Source: Desulfurobacterium atlanticum
GTDB lineage: Bacteria > Aquificota > Aquificia > Desulfurobacteriales > Desulfurobacteriaceae
Length of the DNA: 64,000 nucleotides
Assembly (NCBI RefSeq): GCF_900188395.1
Contig: NZ_FZOB01000001.1
Coordinates: forward strand, 244,981 to 308,980
Direction: 5' to 3'
A model generated the notes under the pieces. It had not been told where the DNA came from, ran no database searches, and saw only the letters and a list, made by a program, of their open reading frames with translations. The first letter of the stretch is position 1, and each line of letters begins with the position of its first letter. This document shows, one piece after another, positions 1 through 8,466 of this stretch. The translations under genes and the position numbers were made by a program.

Positions 1-413
1 TGGAAGTGCTCCCCCATAGGTATCCTTTTCTTTTGGTTGATAGAATTGTTGAGTTTGAACCAAAAAAGAAAATAGTAGGGATAAAAAACGTTACCATTAA
101 TGAGCCTTTTTTTAATGGGCATTTTCCTGGTCATCCAATAATGCCTGGAGTGCTTATCATTGAGGCTATGGCTCAGGTTGGTGGGATTTTGATGCTTAAG
201 TCTTTTGAGATGAGAGCAGGAGATGTTGTTATCTACTTTATGGGTGTTGATAAGGCAAGGTTCAGAAATCCTGTGAGGCCGGGAGATCAGCTAAAGCTTG
301 TTCTTGAGCCTATAGTTTTAAAGAGAACTGTTTCCAAAATGAAGGGTATTGCTTATGTTGGTGATAAAGTAGCAGCAGAAGCAGAAATTATGGCATCGGT
401 GGTGAAAAAATGA
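1..413 (+). CDS. fabZ: 3-hydroxyacyl-[ACP] dehydratase FabZ (5' end missing)
   Basis: Hot-dog fold dehydratase of type II fatty acid synthesis; it removes water from beta-hydroxyacyl-ACP in the cytoplasm. The family signature LPHRYPFLLVDRI opens the visible part, followed by the active-site stretch GHFPGHPIMPGV with its His and the downstream EAMAQ with the catalytic Glu. A GTG at position 6 could be read as a start, but FabZ proteins carry about 10-15 residues before LPHRYP and the reading frame is open to the window edge, so the true start lies upstream. The stop overlaps the lpxA start by four bases (ATGA), which indicates translational coupling. fabZ-lpxA is a common pairing because both draw on hydroxyacyl-ACP. 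Confidence 0.93.
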   Translation, partial: EVLPHRYPFLLVDRIVEFEPKKKIVGIKNVTINEPFFNGHFPGHPIMPGVLIIEAMAQVGGILMLKSFEMRAGDVVIYFMGVDKARFRNPVRPGDQLKLVLEPIVLKRTVSKMKGIAYVGDKVAAEAEIMASVVKK

Positions 414-1189
414 GTGTAAATATTCATAAACTTGCTGTTGTTGAAAAAGGTGCTGAGCTTGATGATGGAGTTATTGTAGGTCCTTTTGCTTTTGTAGGTA
501 AAGACGTAAAGGTAGGTAAGGATACTATTATAAAGACTGGTGCTGTTATTGAAGGTAAGACAACTATCGGAGAGAAATGCACCATCTATTCTGCAACCAT
601 AGGAGTTGCTCCGCAGGATTTAAAATATAAGGGAGAATCTTCAGAGGTTGTAATAGGGAATAGAACAGTAATAAGAGAGTATGCTACTATCCATCGTGGC
701 ACTGAAGGTGGTGGAATGGTAACTAAAGTTGGAGATGAGTGTCTGATAATGGCTTATTCCCATGTTGCTCATGATTGTAAACTTGGTAATCATGTTATTC
801 TTGCAAATGTTGCAACTTTAGCAGGACATGTTGAAGTTGGAGATTGGGCAATTATTGGCGGAATGAGTGGGGTACATCAATTTGTAAGAATTGGAAAACA
901 CGCAATGATAGGAGGAGCATCTGCTGTTGCAAGAGATGTTCCGCCTTTTACTGTTGCTATAGGGAACAGAGCAAAACTTGAGGGTATAAATCTTATAGGA
1001 TTGAAAAGAAGAGGTTTTTCAAAAGAAACAATAAGAGCTCTTGCAACTGCGTTTGAGATGGTGTTTAAAACTGATGAGCCTTTAAGAGTTTCTCTTGAAA
1101 AAGTTAAAGAGGAGTTTCAAGATATTCCTGAAATTATTGAGTTTGTTGAGTTTATAGAGAAAAGCAAAAGAGGCGTTTGCACAGCTTAA
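410..1189 (+). CDS. lpxA: acyl-ACP:UDP-N-acetylglucosamine O-acyltransferase LpxA
   Basis: First enzyme of lipid A synthesis; transfers a hydroxyacyl chain from ACP to UDP-GlcNAc. The 259 residues show the left-handed beta-helix pattern of hexapeptide repeats (I-G-x-x-x repeats from about residue 20 to 190), the HVAHD motif at about 118-122 that holds the catalytic His, and the helical C-terminal part (residues 195-259). Length is normal for the family. Presence of lpxA means the organism makes an LPS-type outer membrane. Start is the ATG that overlaps the fabZ stop. Confidence 0.95.
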   Translation: MSVNIHKLAVVEKGAELDDGVIVGPFAFVGKDVKVGKDTIIKTGAVIEGKTTIGEKCTIYSATIGVAPQDLKYKGESSEVVIGNRTVIREYATIHRGTEGGGMVTKVGDECLIMAYSHVAHDCKLGNHVILANVATLAGHVEVGDWAIIGGMSGVHQFVRIGKHAMIGGASAVARDVPPFTVAIGNRAKLEGINLIGLKRRGFSKETIRALATAFEMVFKTDEPLRVSLEKVKEEFQDIPEIIEFVEFIEKSKRGVCTA

Positions 1190-1206
1190 AATTTAAGGGG
1201 TGAAAG

Positions 1207-2664
1207 ATGGAGTTTGAAGCAGTTATAGGGCTTGAGGTACACGCTCAACTTTTAACAGATACGAAAATTTTCTGTTCGTGCAGGAATAGGTTTGGAGATC
1301 CGCCTAACACAAATGTTTGTCCTGTGTGTCTGGGGATGCCTGGTTCTTTGCCGGTGCTTAATAAAAAAGCTGTTGAGTATGCTGTTAAAGCTGCTCTTGC
1401 TTTAAACTGTAAAATTAATACCTATTCCATTTTTGCGAGGAAACACTATTTCTATCCGGACCTGCCGAAAGCTTATCAGATAACCCAGTATGAGCTTCCT
1501 TTTGCAGAGCACGGATGGATTGAGATAGAAAAGCCTGATGGGACAAAGAAAAAGATAAGAATCAGAAGAATTCACATGGAAGAGGATGCCGGGAAAACCC
1601 TTCATGGTGAAGGGTATGACCAGAATTCTTATGTTGATTTGAACAGAGCCGGGACACCGTTGATAGAGATAGTTAGTGAACCTGATATTTCCTCTCCTGA
1701 AGAGGCAAGACTTTATATGCAAAAATTAAGAGATATTCTTGTCTGGATAGGTGTAAATGATGGGAACCTTGAAGAAGGTTCACTAAGATGTGATGCAAAT
1801 GTTTCCATAAGGCCTAAAGGTTCTGATAAATTGGGAACAAGAACAGAGATTAAAAATGTTAACTCTTTCAGATTTATTCAAAAAGCACTTGAATATGAAA
1901 TTGAAAGGCAGATAAAAGTCGTTAAAGGTGGTGGAGAGGTTGTTCAGGAAACAAGATTGTACGATTCACAGAAAAACATTACCAAAACAATGAGAACTAA
2001 AGAGGAAGCTGAAGATTACAGATATTTCCCGGAACCGGATTTGCCTCCTTTAATAATTGACAGTGAATGGCTTGATTCTATAAAAGCTTCTTTGCCAGAG
2101 CTTCCAGACAGTGTAAAAGAAAGGTTTGTGAAAGATTACTCATTGACTCCTTACGATGCCTCTATACTGGTAAAGGAGCGTGCCCTTGCTCACTTTTTTG
2201 AAAGTGCAGTTTCGTCCTACAGTGGAGAACCGAAAAAAGTTGCTAACTTTATTATTTCCGATTTTCTTGGTATTTTAAATGAAGAGAAAATCGGGATTTC
2301 AGATGTAAAGGTTAAACCTGAATATATAGCGGAGCTTCTAACTCTTGTTGATAAGGGAACAATATCTTTGAGAGTTGCTAAAGAGGATGTTTTGCCTGAA
2401 ATGGTAAAAACCGGCAAATCTCCAGAAAAGATAGTTAAAGAAAAAGGTCTGGTGCAGATATCTGATGAGTCAGCTTTAGTTGAAATAATAGAAGCGGTTC
2501 TTAATAAGAACGAGAAGGCGGTAAATCAGTATAAGACAGGAGATGATAAGAAGAAAACAAAAGCAGTTAAGTTTCTGATAGGTCAGGTTATGAAAGAAAC
2601 GAAAGGAAAAGCAAATCCGAAAGTTTTAAACGAGCTTATTCCTAAAATTCTTGATAAAAAGTAG
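1207..2664 (+). CDS. gatB: Asp/Glu-tRNA(Asn/Gln) amidotransferase subunit B
   Basis: Kinase/amidotransferase subunit that activates Glu-tRNA(Gln) or Asp-tRNA(Asn) for transamidation with ammonia from GatA. Recognised by GLEVHAQL near the N-terminus, the four zinc-type cysteines of FCSC and NVCPVCLGMPG, the YFPEPDLPP motif, and the C-terminal tail domain (about residues 335-485) with the K-A-N-P motif. 485 residues is the usual length. A purine-rich RBS lies just before the ATG. The partner genes gatC and gatA are about 38 kb away on the other strand, so the complex is not encoded in one operon here. Confidence 0.96.
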   Translation: MEFEAVIGLEVHAQLLTDTKIFCSCRNRFGDPPNTNVCPVCLGMPGSLPVLNKKAVEYAVKAALALNCKINTYSIFARKHYFYPDLPKAYQITQYELPFAEHGWIEIEKPDGTKKKIRIRRIHMEEDAGKTLHGEGYDQNSYVDLNRAGTPLIEIVSEPDISSPEEARLYMQKLRDILVWIGVNDGNLEEGSLRCDANVSIRPKGSDKLGTRTEIKNVNSFRFIQKALEYEIERQIKVVKGGGEVVQETRLYDSQKNITKTMRTKEEAEDYRYFPEPDLPPLIIDSEWLDSIKASLPELPDSVKERFVKDYSLTPYDASILVKERALAHFFESAVSSYSGEPKKVANFIISDFLGILNEEKIGISDVKVKPEYIAELLTLVDKGTISLRVAKEDVLPEMVKTGKSPEKIVKEKGLVQISDESALVEIIEAVLNKNEKAVNQYKTGDDKKKTKAVKFLIGQVMKETKGKANPKVLNELIPKILDKK

Positions 2665-2667
2665 TCA

Positions 2668-3162
2668 CTACTGGGAGCTCTTTTTATGGAGCTCCCTTTT
2701 AAGGTTTTCTGCATCTTTTACGAGAGCCGGTATAGGACATAGATCCTTTACAATTTCAATAAATTCAAAAGCTTCTTTTGTAAATTCTCCCTTTTCTACT
2801 GAGAACTTTACAAAATCGATGAGAGATTTAAAAGCTTCATAATCAAGGCCTCTTTTTACTAAAGCTCTAAAAAGAATTCTGTAAATCTTAGGATGCTTTA
2901 CATAAAATGTCACTTTTTTAAGATACCCTATAACTGTATCGTAAAAACCTTCTTTTAAAAGCTGTTCGGAAACTTCTGTAGCTATATCTATTGCTCTATT
3001 TTTGTTTCCCATGTTGTAATAAATATCAAACAGTAGCATTTTTATCTGATAGTTATTAGGCTCCCTTTTAAGTACTTTTAGAAGCTTTTTAAGAGCCTCG
3101 TTATATTTTTCTTCAAGTATCAATTGAACGATTTCTAACTTCGGGTCAATTCTTGAAACCAT
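2668..3162 (-). CDS. small TPR-like helical protein
   Basis: 164 residues, almost entirely predicted helix, with TPR-like spacing: EKYNEALKKLLKVLKREPNN is followed by a second unit with YYNMGNKNRAIDIATE. No signal peptide or membrane segment, so cytoplasmic. No catalytic motif is visible. Probably a scaffold or adaptor; I cannot assign a partner. It converges on gatB, with only three bases between the two stop codons, and is divergent from mnmH. Confidence 0.6.
   Translation of the reverse strand: MVSRIDPKLEIVQLILEEKYNEALKKLLKVLKREPNNYQIKMLLFDIYYNMGNKNRAIDIATEVSEQLLKEGFYDTVIGYLKKVTFYVKHPKIYRILFRALVKRGLDYEAFKSLIDFVKFSVEKGEFTKEAFEFIEIVKDLCPIPALVKDAENLKRELHKKSSQ
2673..2700. terminator. rho-independent terminator after gatB
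   Basis: Arms GGGAGCTC (2673-2680) and GAGCTCCC (2689-2696) enclose an 8-base loop and are followed by TTTT. The hairpin sits inside the 3' end of the convergent TPR-like gene, so its sequence is both coding (minus strand) and terminating (plus strand). Confidence 0.8.
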
Positions 3163-3224
3163 TTCTTTTCCATATATTTTTATGATTTAGGAATTCTACA
3201 GTAAATTTTAAGAGAGTTAAAGGG

Positions 3225-4262
3225 ATGAATGTTCCAGAGATAGATGTTAAGAAGGCTTTAAATGGAAATTTCACTTTTGTTGATGTTAGAACAGCTGAAG
3301 AATTTAAGAATTTCCACATTCCAAAAGCTTACAATGTTCCTCTGTTTAATAAAGAGGAGAAGGAGTTTATCTCAAAAATTTATAGGGAAAAGGGAGAGAA
3401 AGAAGCAAGATTTGAAGCGGTTAAGGTGGTTTCTCCTAAAATATATTCAATAGTTGAAAGAGTAGATGAGATAAAGAAAAGGCATGAGAATGTAGCGGTT
3501 TACTGCTGGAGAGGCGGATTGAGAAGTCTTGCTGTGACTTCGTTTTGCCAGCTTGCAGGAGTATTTGTTTTCAGATTAAAAGGGGGTTATAGGGCTTTTA
3601 GATACTTTATTCTTGCTGATATGGAAAAGCTTTTGTCTGATAAAAGAGTTTATGTTCTCTACGGTCCTACAGGATGCGGGAAAACCGCAGTTTTAAGATA
3701 CTTAAAAGCAAAGAATTTTCCTGTAATAGACCTTGAAGGACTTGCAGGTCATAGAGGTTCTGTTTTTGGAAGTATTGGTATGAAACAACCATCTCAGAAA
3801 ATGTTTGATGCTCTACTGTGGTGTCAGTTAAGAAGATTTAAGAATAGTCCTTTTATTATAGTTGAGGGGGAGAGTAAAAAGATAGGAAATCTTTATCTTC
3901 CAGATTGCCTTTTTAATAAAATGAAGGAAGATTTTAAAATAGCCGTTTCTGTTCCATTGGAAGAGCGGGTAAGATTTTCTCTTAAGGAGTATGGTGTTGG
4001 TAAATTTGAAAGTTCTGTTTATCTTGATGCTCTTTCAAAAATAAAAAGGTATCTCTCTCCAGAAGTTTATAAAGAACTTGAAAGTGGAATAAGGTGTGAA
4101 GATTATCCATCAGTAGTAAGAAATTTGATAATTTTTTATTACGATAAATTGTATAAACGTTCAATGCCGGGAAAGTTTGATTTTGAAATTAAAGCTTCAA
4201 GTGTTGAAGAGCTTAAAGTAAAACTTGAAAAATTCTTTTTATACTTAAAAGACTCTGAATAG
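3225..4262 (+). CDS. mnmH: tRNA 2-selenouridine synthase (MnmH/SelU)
   Basis: Replaces sulfur by selenium in 2-thiouridine at the tRNA wobble position, using selenophosphate, through a geranylated intermediate. The N-terminal rhodanese domain (about 1-130) has the active Cys94 in AVYCWRGGLRS, the motif characteristic of the YbbB/SelU family. A P-loop GPTGCGKT (147-154) opens the C-terminal ATPase-like domain. 345 residues is typical. Together with selA at the right end of the window this shows that selenophosphate is used in two ways. The 3' end overlaps the converging nikO by 18 bases. Confidence 0.93.
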   Translation: MNVPEIDVKKALNGNFTFVDVRTAEEFKNFHIPKAYNVPLFNKEEKEFISKIYREKGEKEARFEAVKVVSPKIYSIVERVDEIKKRHENVAVYCWRGGLRSLAVTSFCQLAGVFVFRLKGGYRAFRYFILADMEKLLSDKRVYVLYGPTGCGKTAVLRYLKAKNFPVIDLEGLAGHRGSVFGSIGMKQPSQKMFDALLWCQLRRFKNSPFIIVEGESKKIGNLYLPDCLFNKMKEDFKIAVSVPLEERVRFSLKEYGVGKFESSVYLDALSKIKRYLSPEVYKELESGIRCEDYPSVVRNLIIFYYDKLYKRSMPGKFDFEIKASSVEELKVKLEKFFLYLKDSE

Positions 4263-4895
4263 TTTTCCTTTTTCAAGTCTAAATACTGGCCATTTTAGTT
4301 CTTCTATCATATCCTTATCATGGGTAATAATAAGTGTTGTTTTAGGTGTTGTTTTTAGAAACTGAAGGAGAAGCTCCAATTTCTCATTGTCAACTCCGGT
4401 GGTAGGTTCATCCATTACAAACCATTCAGGGTTCATTGCAAGGACAGATGCTATTGAAACAAGTCTTTTTTCTCCACCGGAAAGTTTAAAGGTCAATTTG
4501 TTTTTAAGATAATGAATATCCAGCATTTTAAGAGTTGTATCTATTATTTCGGGTATTTTTTCTCTGTCTATACCTATGTTAAGAAGCCCAAAAGCTATGT
4601 CTTCTTCAACAGTAGGAGAAAATAGCTGGTCATCAGGATTTTGAAACACATATCCGGTAGATATTCTGAATCTATAAAGGTCTTTTTCTGTTTTTATCTC
4701 TTTTCCTTTAAACAGGATTTTTCCTGATATAGGTTTTACAAATCCCATTATCGTTTCTATCAATGTTGTTTTTCCTGCTCCGTTTGGGCCTGTAAGAAAA
4801 AATTTCTCTCCCTGATTTATCGTGAGGTTGATGTTTTGAAAAAGGAATTTTCCATCTCTTTTAACAGAAAGGTTTTCTATCTTTAAAATCTCCAA
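4245..4895 (-). CDS. nikO: nickel/cobalt ECF transporter ATPase (NikO/CbiO)
   Basis: ATP-binding subunit of the group I ECF nickel/cobalt importer. Walker A GPNGAGKT (36-43), Q-loop in YVFQNPDDQLF, signature LSGGEKR (138-144) and Walker B FVMDEPTTGVD are all intact. The start is a TTG at 4895 preceded by GGAGTG. It is the last gene of the nik operon and overlaps nikQ by 13 bases. The metal (nickel rather than cobalt) is inferred from the nikK and nikL genes in the operon, not from this protein. Confidence 0.9.
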   Translation of the reverse strand: MEILKIENLSVKRDGKFLFQNINLTINQGEKFFLTGPNGAGKTTLIETIMGFVKPISGKILFKGKEIKTEKDLYRFRISTGYVFQNPDDQLFSPTVEEDIAFGLLNIGIDREKIPEIIDTTLKMLDIHYLKNKLTFKLSGGEKRLVSIASVLAMNPEWFVMDEPTTGVDNEKLELLLQFLKTTPKTTLIITHDKDMIEELKWPVFRLEKGKLFRVF

Positions 4896-5641
4896 ATTTC
4901 ACTCCACGTAAATGCAAGCAGAAAATATGCTACCGAAATTGTAGCAAAGAGGATGTCTTCTTTTTTAAGTTTAAAGTGCTTATATACCGGAAATTCGCCT
5001 TTAAATCCTCTACAAAGCATTGCCTTATAAATCCTATCTGATTTTAAGTAGCTTCTTATCAGAAGATTTGCGACTATATATCCGTATGTTTTGTATGTGT
5101 GAATGTTGGTTTTTGGTTTAAAGCCTCTTGCCTTTGCTGCTTTCAGTAATCTGTTGTATTCATCTTTTATAACCTGAAGATATCTGAATGTGAAGAACAA
5201 CATCTGGACAAGTTTTGATGGTACTTTAAGATGGTGAAGGGCATGGGCAATTTCAAATATGGTTGAGGTTGATAGAAAAACTATAACTGTCAAAAGGATA
5301 ATGTTTGACTTGAAAAACAGAAAAGCGCCGTATTTTAAACCCTCAATATAGAGGGGAAAAACACCTACTTTTATAAGTTTCCCTTTGTTAAAAGTTAAGG
5401 TGGTTGTGATGATTATAAAAAACAGAAAAGAATCGGCAAAAAGCAGGGTGTAAAAGATATCTTTTAGATTTTTCCTTAAAAAAACCAGAATTAGAAACAT
5501 AAGAAATAATCCGATCATACCAAGAAAAGAGATAGAGGAGGAAAGGGCGCAGACAAAAGAAAAAAGAAGACATATCAATACTTTTGTCCGCGCATCAATT
5601 CTGTGTAAAAGAGAGACTCCGTTTGAAAATTTAGTTTCCAT
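4883..5641 (-). CDS. nikQ: nickel/cobalt ECF transporter transmembrane protein (NikQ/CbiQ)
   Basis: Energy-coupling membrane subunit (T component) that joins the ATPase to the substrate-binding NikM. It has several hydrophobic helices (about residues 25-75, 95-135 and near the C-terminus). The coupling-helix region contains FRYLQVIKDEYNRLLKAAKARGF, including the A-x-x-x-R-G-F motif typical of CbiQ, with a second CRGF copy near residue 210. 252 residues is normal. It overlaps both neighbours in the operon. Confidence 0.9.
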   Translation of the reverse strand: METKFSNGVSLLHRIDARTKVLICLLFSFVCALSSSISFLGMIGLFLMFLILVFLRKNLKDIFYTLLFADSFLFFIIITTTLTFNKGKLIKVGVFPLYIEGLKYGAFLFFKSNIILLTVIVFLSTSTIFEIAHALHHLKVPSKLVQMLFFTFRYLQVIKDEYNRLLKAAKARGFKPKTNIHTYKTYGYIVANLLIRSYLKSDRIYKAMLCRGFKGEFPVYKHFKLKKEDILFATISVAYFLLAFTWSEIWRF

Positions 5642-6272
5642 TCCTTTTATTCCTGCTGCTAAAATATGCTCCTACTCCGAAAATTCCTAAAATCCAGCCT
5701 ATTCCTCCGAAAATTTCATTGATAGTTGGTTTTGTTAAAGCCATTTTTATCTGTAGTATCTCTTCTCTTATAGGTTTAAGTTCTTTTTTAACAGCTTCTT
5801 TTACAGCTTTATTTACTATTTTTTCAAGTTCCTGTTGAGAAATTGTTTGCTCTACTTGCGAGTTTTCTTTATAAAAAGATTTGTCCGTTTCTTCTTGAGA
5901 GTTAATTATATCTTTATCTGTTTCCTGATCTGCTGTTCCTTCAACATCTGATAGTTCTGAAGCTGGAATTGTGCTTTCTATTCTATGTCCAAGTTCTGCT
6001 TCTACGACTACTTTAAGGTCGGTTATTTTAGGTGGAGTAAATGAAAATTCTCCATCTGCGTTTGTTTTTCCAGTTAAAAGGACTTTCCCCGTTTTTGCGT
6101 CTATCACTTCAACTTTGGAATTCTTGCAGGGTGTTCCATCATTAAAGTAGGTCATAACATTAACTTTTCCATCTTCAACATCTGTAAAGGCGGAAATTTT
6201 ATGGGCAAATGATACTGAAAGTGCTGACAATGAGATTAAAACGGCAATAAATAAGCTTTTAAGATGCTGCAT
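5631..6272 (-). CDS. nikL: NikL-type accessory protein of the nickel transporter
   Basis: Begins with a signal peptide (KSLFIAVLISLSALSVSFAHK). Next comes a carboxypeptidase-regulatory-like beta domain (about 25-100) containing a KTGKVLLTGKTNADGEF stretch, then an acidic, Gln/Glu-rich linker and coiled segment (105-180), and one C-terminal membrane helix (GGIGWILGIFGVGAYF). NikL proteins in Nik(M)KLQO systems have this plan and replace the small NikN membrane component. The order K-M-L-Q-O and overlaps with both neighbours support the call. The mechanism of this component is not established. Confidence 0.75.
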   Translation of the reverse strand: MQHLKSLFIAVLISLSALSVSFAHKISAFTDVEDGKVNVMTYFNDGTPCKNSKVEVIDAKTGKVLLTGKTNADGEFSFTPPKITDLKVVVEAELGHRIESTIPASELSDVEGTADQETDKDIINSQEETDKSFYKENSQVEQTISQQELEKIVNKAVKEAVKKELKPIREEILQIKMALTKPTINEIFGGIGWILGIFGVGAYFSSRNKRNGN

Positions 6273-6873
6273 AGTTAACCTCCAGGAGCTCAGGAAATAC
6301 TTTCTTTATAAAGGAAAGGACAAATATGTTTATTACAGCTTCAACAACGGCTACCGGCAGATGAGCTATTACTACAAGTTCTGCTACTTTTGTAAACTGT
6401 TCACCTGTTAGAAAAAGTTCAATAGCCACAAGTAGCCCTGAGCCTATTATTGCGACAAAAGCGGCAGTTATTCCAGCCAAAATGATAGATGTGGATGAAC
6501 TGCTTTTTAAGAGTTTTCGGCATATATAGTAAGCAACTACGGCAGGAAATGCCATGTTGAATGTGTTTACTCCAAGTACTGTAATTCCTCCAAATTGAAA
6601 CAGAACTGCCTGAAGGAATAAACCTACAAGCAAAATCGGAAAAGCTACCCAGCCGGCTAATAGACCTACAAGACCGTTCATAACAAGATGAACGCTTGTT
6701 GGACCAAGGGGAACATGTATCAAAGATGCAACGAAGAAAGCAGCGGCAAGGAGAGCCGCTACCGGGATTTTACTATTATCAAGTCTTTTAAGTCCTATGG
6801 CTGTTCCTGCAGCAGTTAATCCCCAACCTGTTATAAGCATCCATCCTGGAAGTACACCTTCTGATATGTGCAT
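6259..6873 (-). CDS. nikM: nickel/cobalt substrate-specific membrane subunit NikM (CbiM family)
   Basis: S component of the ECF importer. The N-terminus MHISEGVLPGW is the hallmark of the CbiM/NikM family: the free amino terminus, His2 and a further His coordinate the metal. The VHLVMNG segment at about 80 also carries a conserved His. Six to seven hydrophobic helices fill the 204 residues. It starts one base after the nikK stop and overlaps nikL by 14 bases. Confidence 0.9.
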   Translation of the reverse strand: MHISEGVLPGWMLITGWGLTAAGTAIGLKRLDNSKIPVAALLAAAFFVASLIHVPLGPTSVHLVMNGLVGLLAGWVAFPILLVGLFLQAVLFQFGGITVLGVNTFNMAFPAVVAYYICRKLLKSSSSTSIILAGITAAFVAIIGSGLLVAIELFLTGEQFTKVAELVVIAHLPVAVVEAVINIFVLSFIKKVFPELLEVNYAAS

Positions 6874-6874
6874 C

Positions 6875-7657
6875 TTATCTTACCTCTTTTGGTTTTGGAT
6901 ATGCTTTTACCCACACAATAGAGTCAAGTTCAACAGGATAATACTTTCCATCCTTTTTAAGTTTCCCGCCATCTCCAAGGACAGAGAATCCCCACCATCC
7001 TGCCCACGGGATTGTATATTCAAAGTATCCATCTTTATCGGTTTTTACAACCTGTGTTACAAATGGGTCGGCAGGTGGCTTAACACCTTTTGTATTAAGA
7101 TATTCAATTTCAACTTCTGCATTTGCAAGGGGTTTACCGTTAAGATAAGCTCTTCCTCTGAATGTATTTCCTTCCCATATACCAAAAGGCCTTGTGAGAG
7201 GGACAATTTCAGCTTTAAGACCTATAGGTTCATCCCATCCATCTTCAAGTCCAAATGTTTCAACATAAACCTTTGTAATCTGCTGGATAAACTTCTCTTC
7301 TGCAGGTTCAAAGTAAGGTGTTGGAACAACATAAAACTGATACACTCCAGGTCTTTTGATTTTAAAAGATGTTTTATACATAGGTGCCTTTTTATTGCTA
7401 CCTTTAAGGGCAGGTATCATTATTTTCTTCCACTTTAACTTATATTTTTTTCCATTTATAAAAGCACCACTGTCAACTATACCAAATTCCATATTGGGAC
7501 CGCCTTCCATAGGATGGGTAAACTTTGTTTCAAGATGGATAATTCTGCTTCCTCCTTCAACTATATCCTTGTTTGGCTTTAGCACAACAAAGTGTGCATA
7601 CGCACTTGAAGATAAAGCAACAATTCCAGCTACTGTCAAGCCCAAAAGTTTTCTCAT
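6875..7657 (-). CDS. nikK: NikK-type periplasmic protein (DUF4198 family)
   Basis: First gene of the nik operon. Signal peptide [22 protein letters not shown], then [12 protein letters not shown] and [13 protein letters not shown], both His-bearing, as in DUF4198 proteins that accompany nickel/cobalt importers; the mature N-terminus begins with His and could bind metal. The C-terminal half has a beta-sandwich look, with [15 protein letters not shown] and [18 protein letters not shown]. 260 residues. A strong RBS (GGAGG) precedes the ATG. Periplasmic metal delivery is inference from operon membership. Confidence 0.8.
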   Translation of the reverse strand: MRKLLGLTVAGIVALSSSAYAHFVVLKPNKDIVEGGSRIIHLETKFTHPMEGGPNMEFGIVDSGAFINGKKYKLKWKKIMIPALKGSNKKAPMYKTSFKIKRPGVYQFYVVPTPYFEPAEEKFIQQITKVYVETFGLEDGWDEPIGLKAEIVPLTRPFGIWEGNTFRGRAYLNGKPLANAEVEIEYLNTKGVKPPADPFVTQVVKTDKDGYFEYTIPWAGWWGFSVLGDGGKLKKDGKYYPVELDSIVWVKAYPKPKEVR

Positions 7658-7763
7658 GGTGTTACCTCCTGTCTATTAGTTTTACTAAATGTTAACAGGC
7701 GAGTATAAAAAAGTCAAGATGTAAGAAAATTATTATCCAATATGAAGATGATAAGTCTCTTTA

Positions 7764-7794
7764 ATTATAACTTTTTCTAAAAAAATCTTATCAA
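7764..7794 (-). promoter_or_regulatory. candidate promoter of the nik operon
   Basis: Minus-strand TTGATA (7794-7789) and TATAAT (7769-7764) are separated by 19 bases, slightly longer than ideal. They lie about 110 bases upstream of the nikK start. I could not find a convincing NikR palindrome next to it. Confidence 0.35.
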
Positions 7795-7831
7795 GTATTA
7801 CATTAATTTATTACGTTATCCCCAAGGATTA

Positions 7832-7845
7832 TTGATTTAAATCAA
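7832..7845. promoter_or_regulatory. perfect FNR/CRP-family operator
   Basis: TTGATTTAAATCAA is a perfect 14-base palindrome matching the FNR consensus TTGAT-N4-ATCAA exactly. Its centre lies about 49 bases upstream of the start point predicted from the promoter at 7853-7881. It sits between the nik operon and the C_GCAxxG gene, so an oxygen- or redox-sensing FNR-family regulator could act on either; distance favours the rightward gene. Confidence 0.65.
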
Positions 7846-7852
7846 AGTTTTT

Positions 7853-7881
7853 TTGACTTTGTTTTTATTCGGCAATATATT
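7853..7881 (+). promoter_or_regulatory. sigma70-type promoter of the C_GCAxxG gene
   Basis: TTGACT (7853-7858) and TATATT (7876-7881) have the ideal 17-base spacing. The predicted start near 7888 leaves a leader of about 43 bases that contains the GAGGTG ribosome-binding site at 7921-7926. Confidence 0.6.
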
Positions 7882-7930
7882 AATAAACAGAAATAACTTT
7901 ATTTCTTAAAATCTAATATTGAGGTGTTTG

Positions 7931-8443
7931 ATGAGATATGTAAACCTTGTTCCGGAGGAAGTTGCTCTTAAAGCTTTTAATTATTTCCCTGATTTAAAGT
8001 GCTCTGAAGCTTCATTTAAAGCGATTATTGAAACTCTTTCTGAGAAGATAGGTGAACCTTACAGTTTTATTCCCTCATCTATCCTTGCTTACGGAAAAGC
8101 AGGTATATATGGTTGGTGTGGAGTGTGTGGTGCATTTAACGGCACATCAGCAGCTGTAAGTGTGATTTTTGAAGGTAATGATAAGAAAGTTAAAGCAGTG
8201 CTGAATCACCTTGCCAACTTTCTTCTGTCAAATGTTCAGCCTGTTTTTTTGCCCGGAAATGTAGATTCCATATTGAGGATTTCCTTGCCTTCACTATCTT
8301 GCAGTGATATTTTTCTGCGTTTTCACAAAGAGCATGGTGTGGATTTTGAGGATGACAGAAGAAAAAAGTTCTGCAGGTGTTTAACATATACAACTGTTTT
8401 TAAAACGGTTGAGATATTAAACAGGTCTTTTTATCAGGCGTAG
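7931..8443 (+). CDS. C_GCAxxG-type (split-Soret-like) redox protein
   Basis: 170 residues when started at the ATG 7931, which follows GAGGTG at the right distance; a TTG twelve bases upstream is in frame but would lie across the RBS. The LKCSEASFKAI stretch and GWCGVCGAFNGTSAAV match the pattern of the C_GCAxxG_C_C family (an early Cys, then CGAxxG, then later Cys residues). Later cysteines are LSCSD and KFCRCL. No CxxCH haem site and no signal peptide, so a cytoplasmic Fe-S or thiol redox role is more likely than a cytochrome. The upstream FNR-type box fits an anaerobic-redox gene. The exact function is unknown. Confidence 0.6.
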   Translation: MRYVNLVPEEVALKAFNYFPDLKCSEASFKAIIETLSEKIGEPYSFIPSSILAYGKAGIYGWCGVCGAFNGTSAAVSVIFEGNDKKVKAVLNHLANFLLSNVQPVFLPGNVDSILRISLPSLSCSDIFLRFHKEHGVDFEDDRRKKFCRCLTYTTVFKTVEILNRSFYQA

Positions 8444-8466
8444 AGCCGGGATTGTTTACCCCGGCT
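8444..8466. terminator. bidirectional terminator between convergent genes
   Basis: AGCCGGG (8444-8450) and CCCGGCT (8460-8466) enclose a 9-base loop. It fills the gap between the C_GCAxxG gene and the CCG-subunit gene and can serve both strands. Confidence 0.7.

Noticed and set aside
6797-7438. A 213-codon plus-strand open frame across nikM and nikK
   Set aside because: Fully antisense to recognised genes and Cys/Phe-rich, as expected for a shadow frame.
7789-7830. A NikR operator in front of nikK
   Set aside because: GTATTAC-like half-sites are present (for example GTATTACATTAATTTATTACG) but do not form a convincing palindrome of known NikR type.
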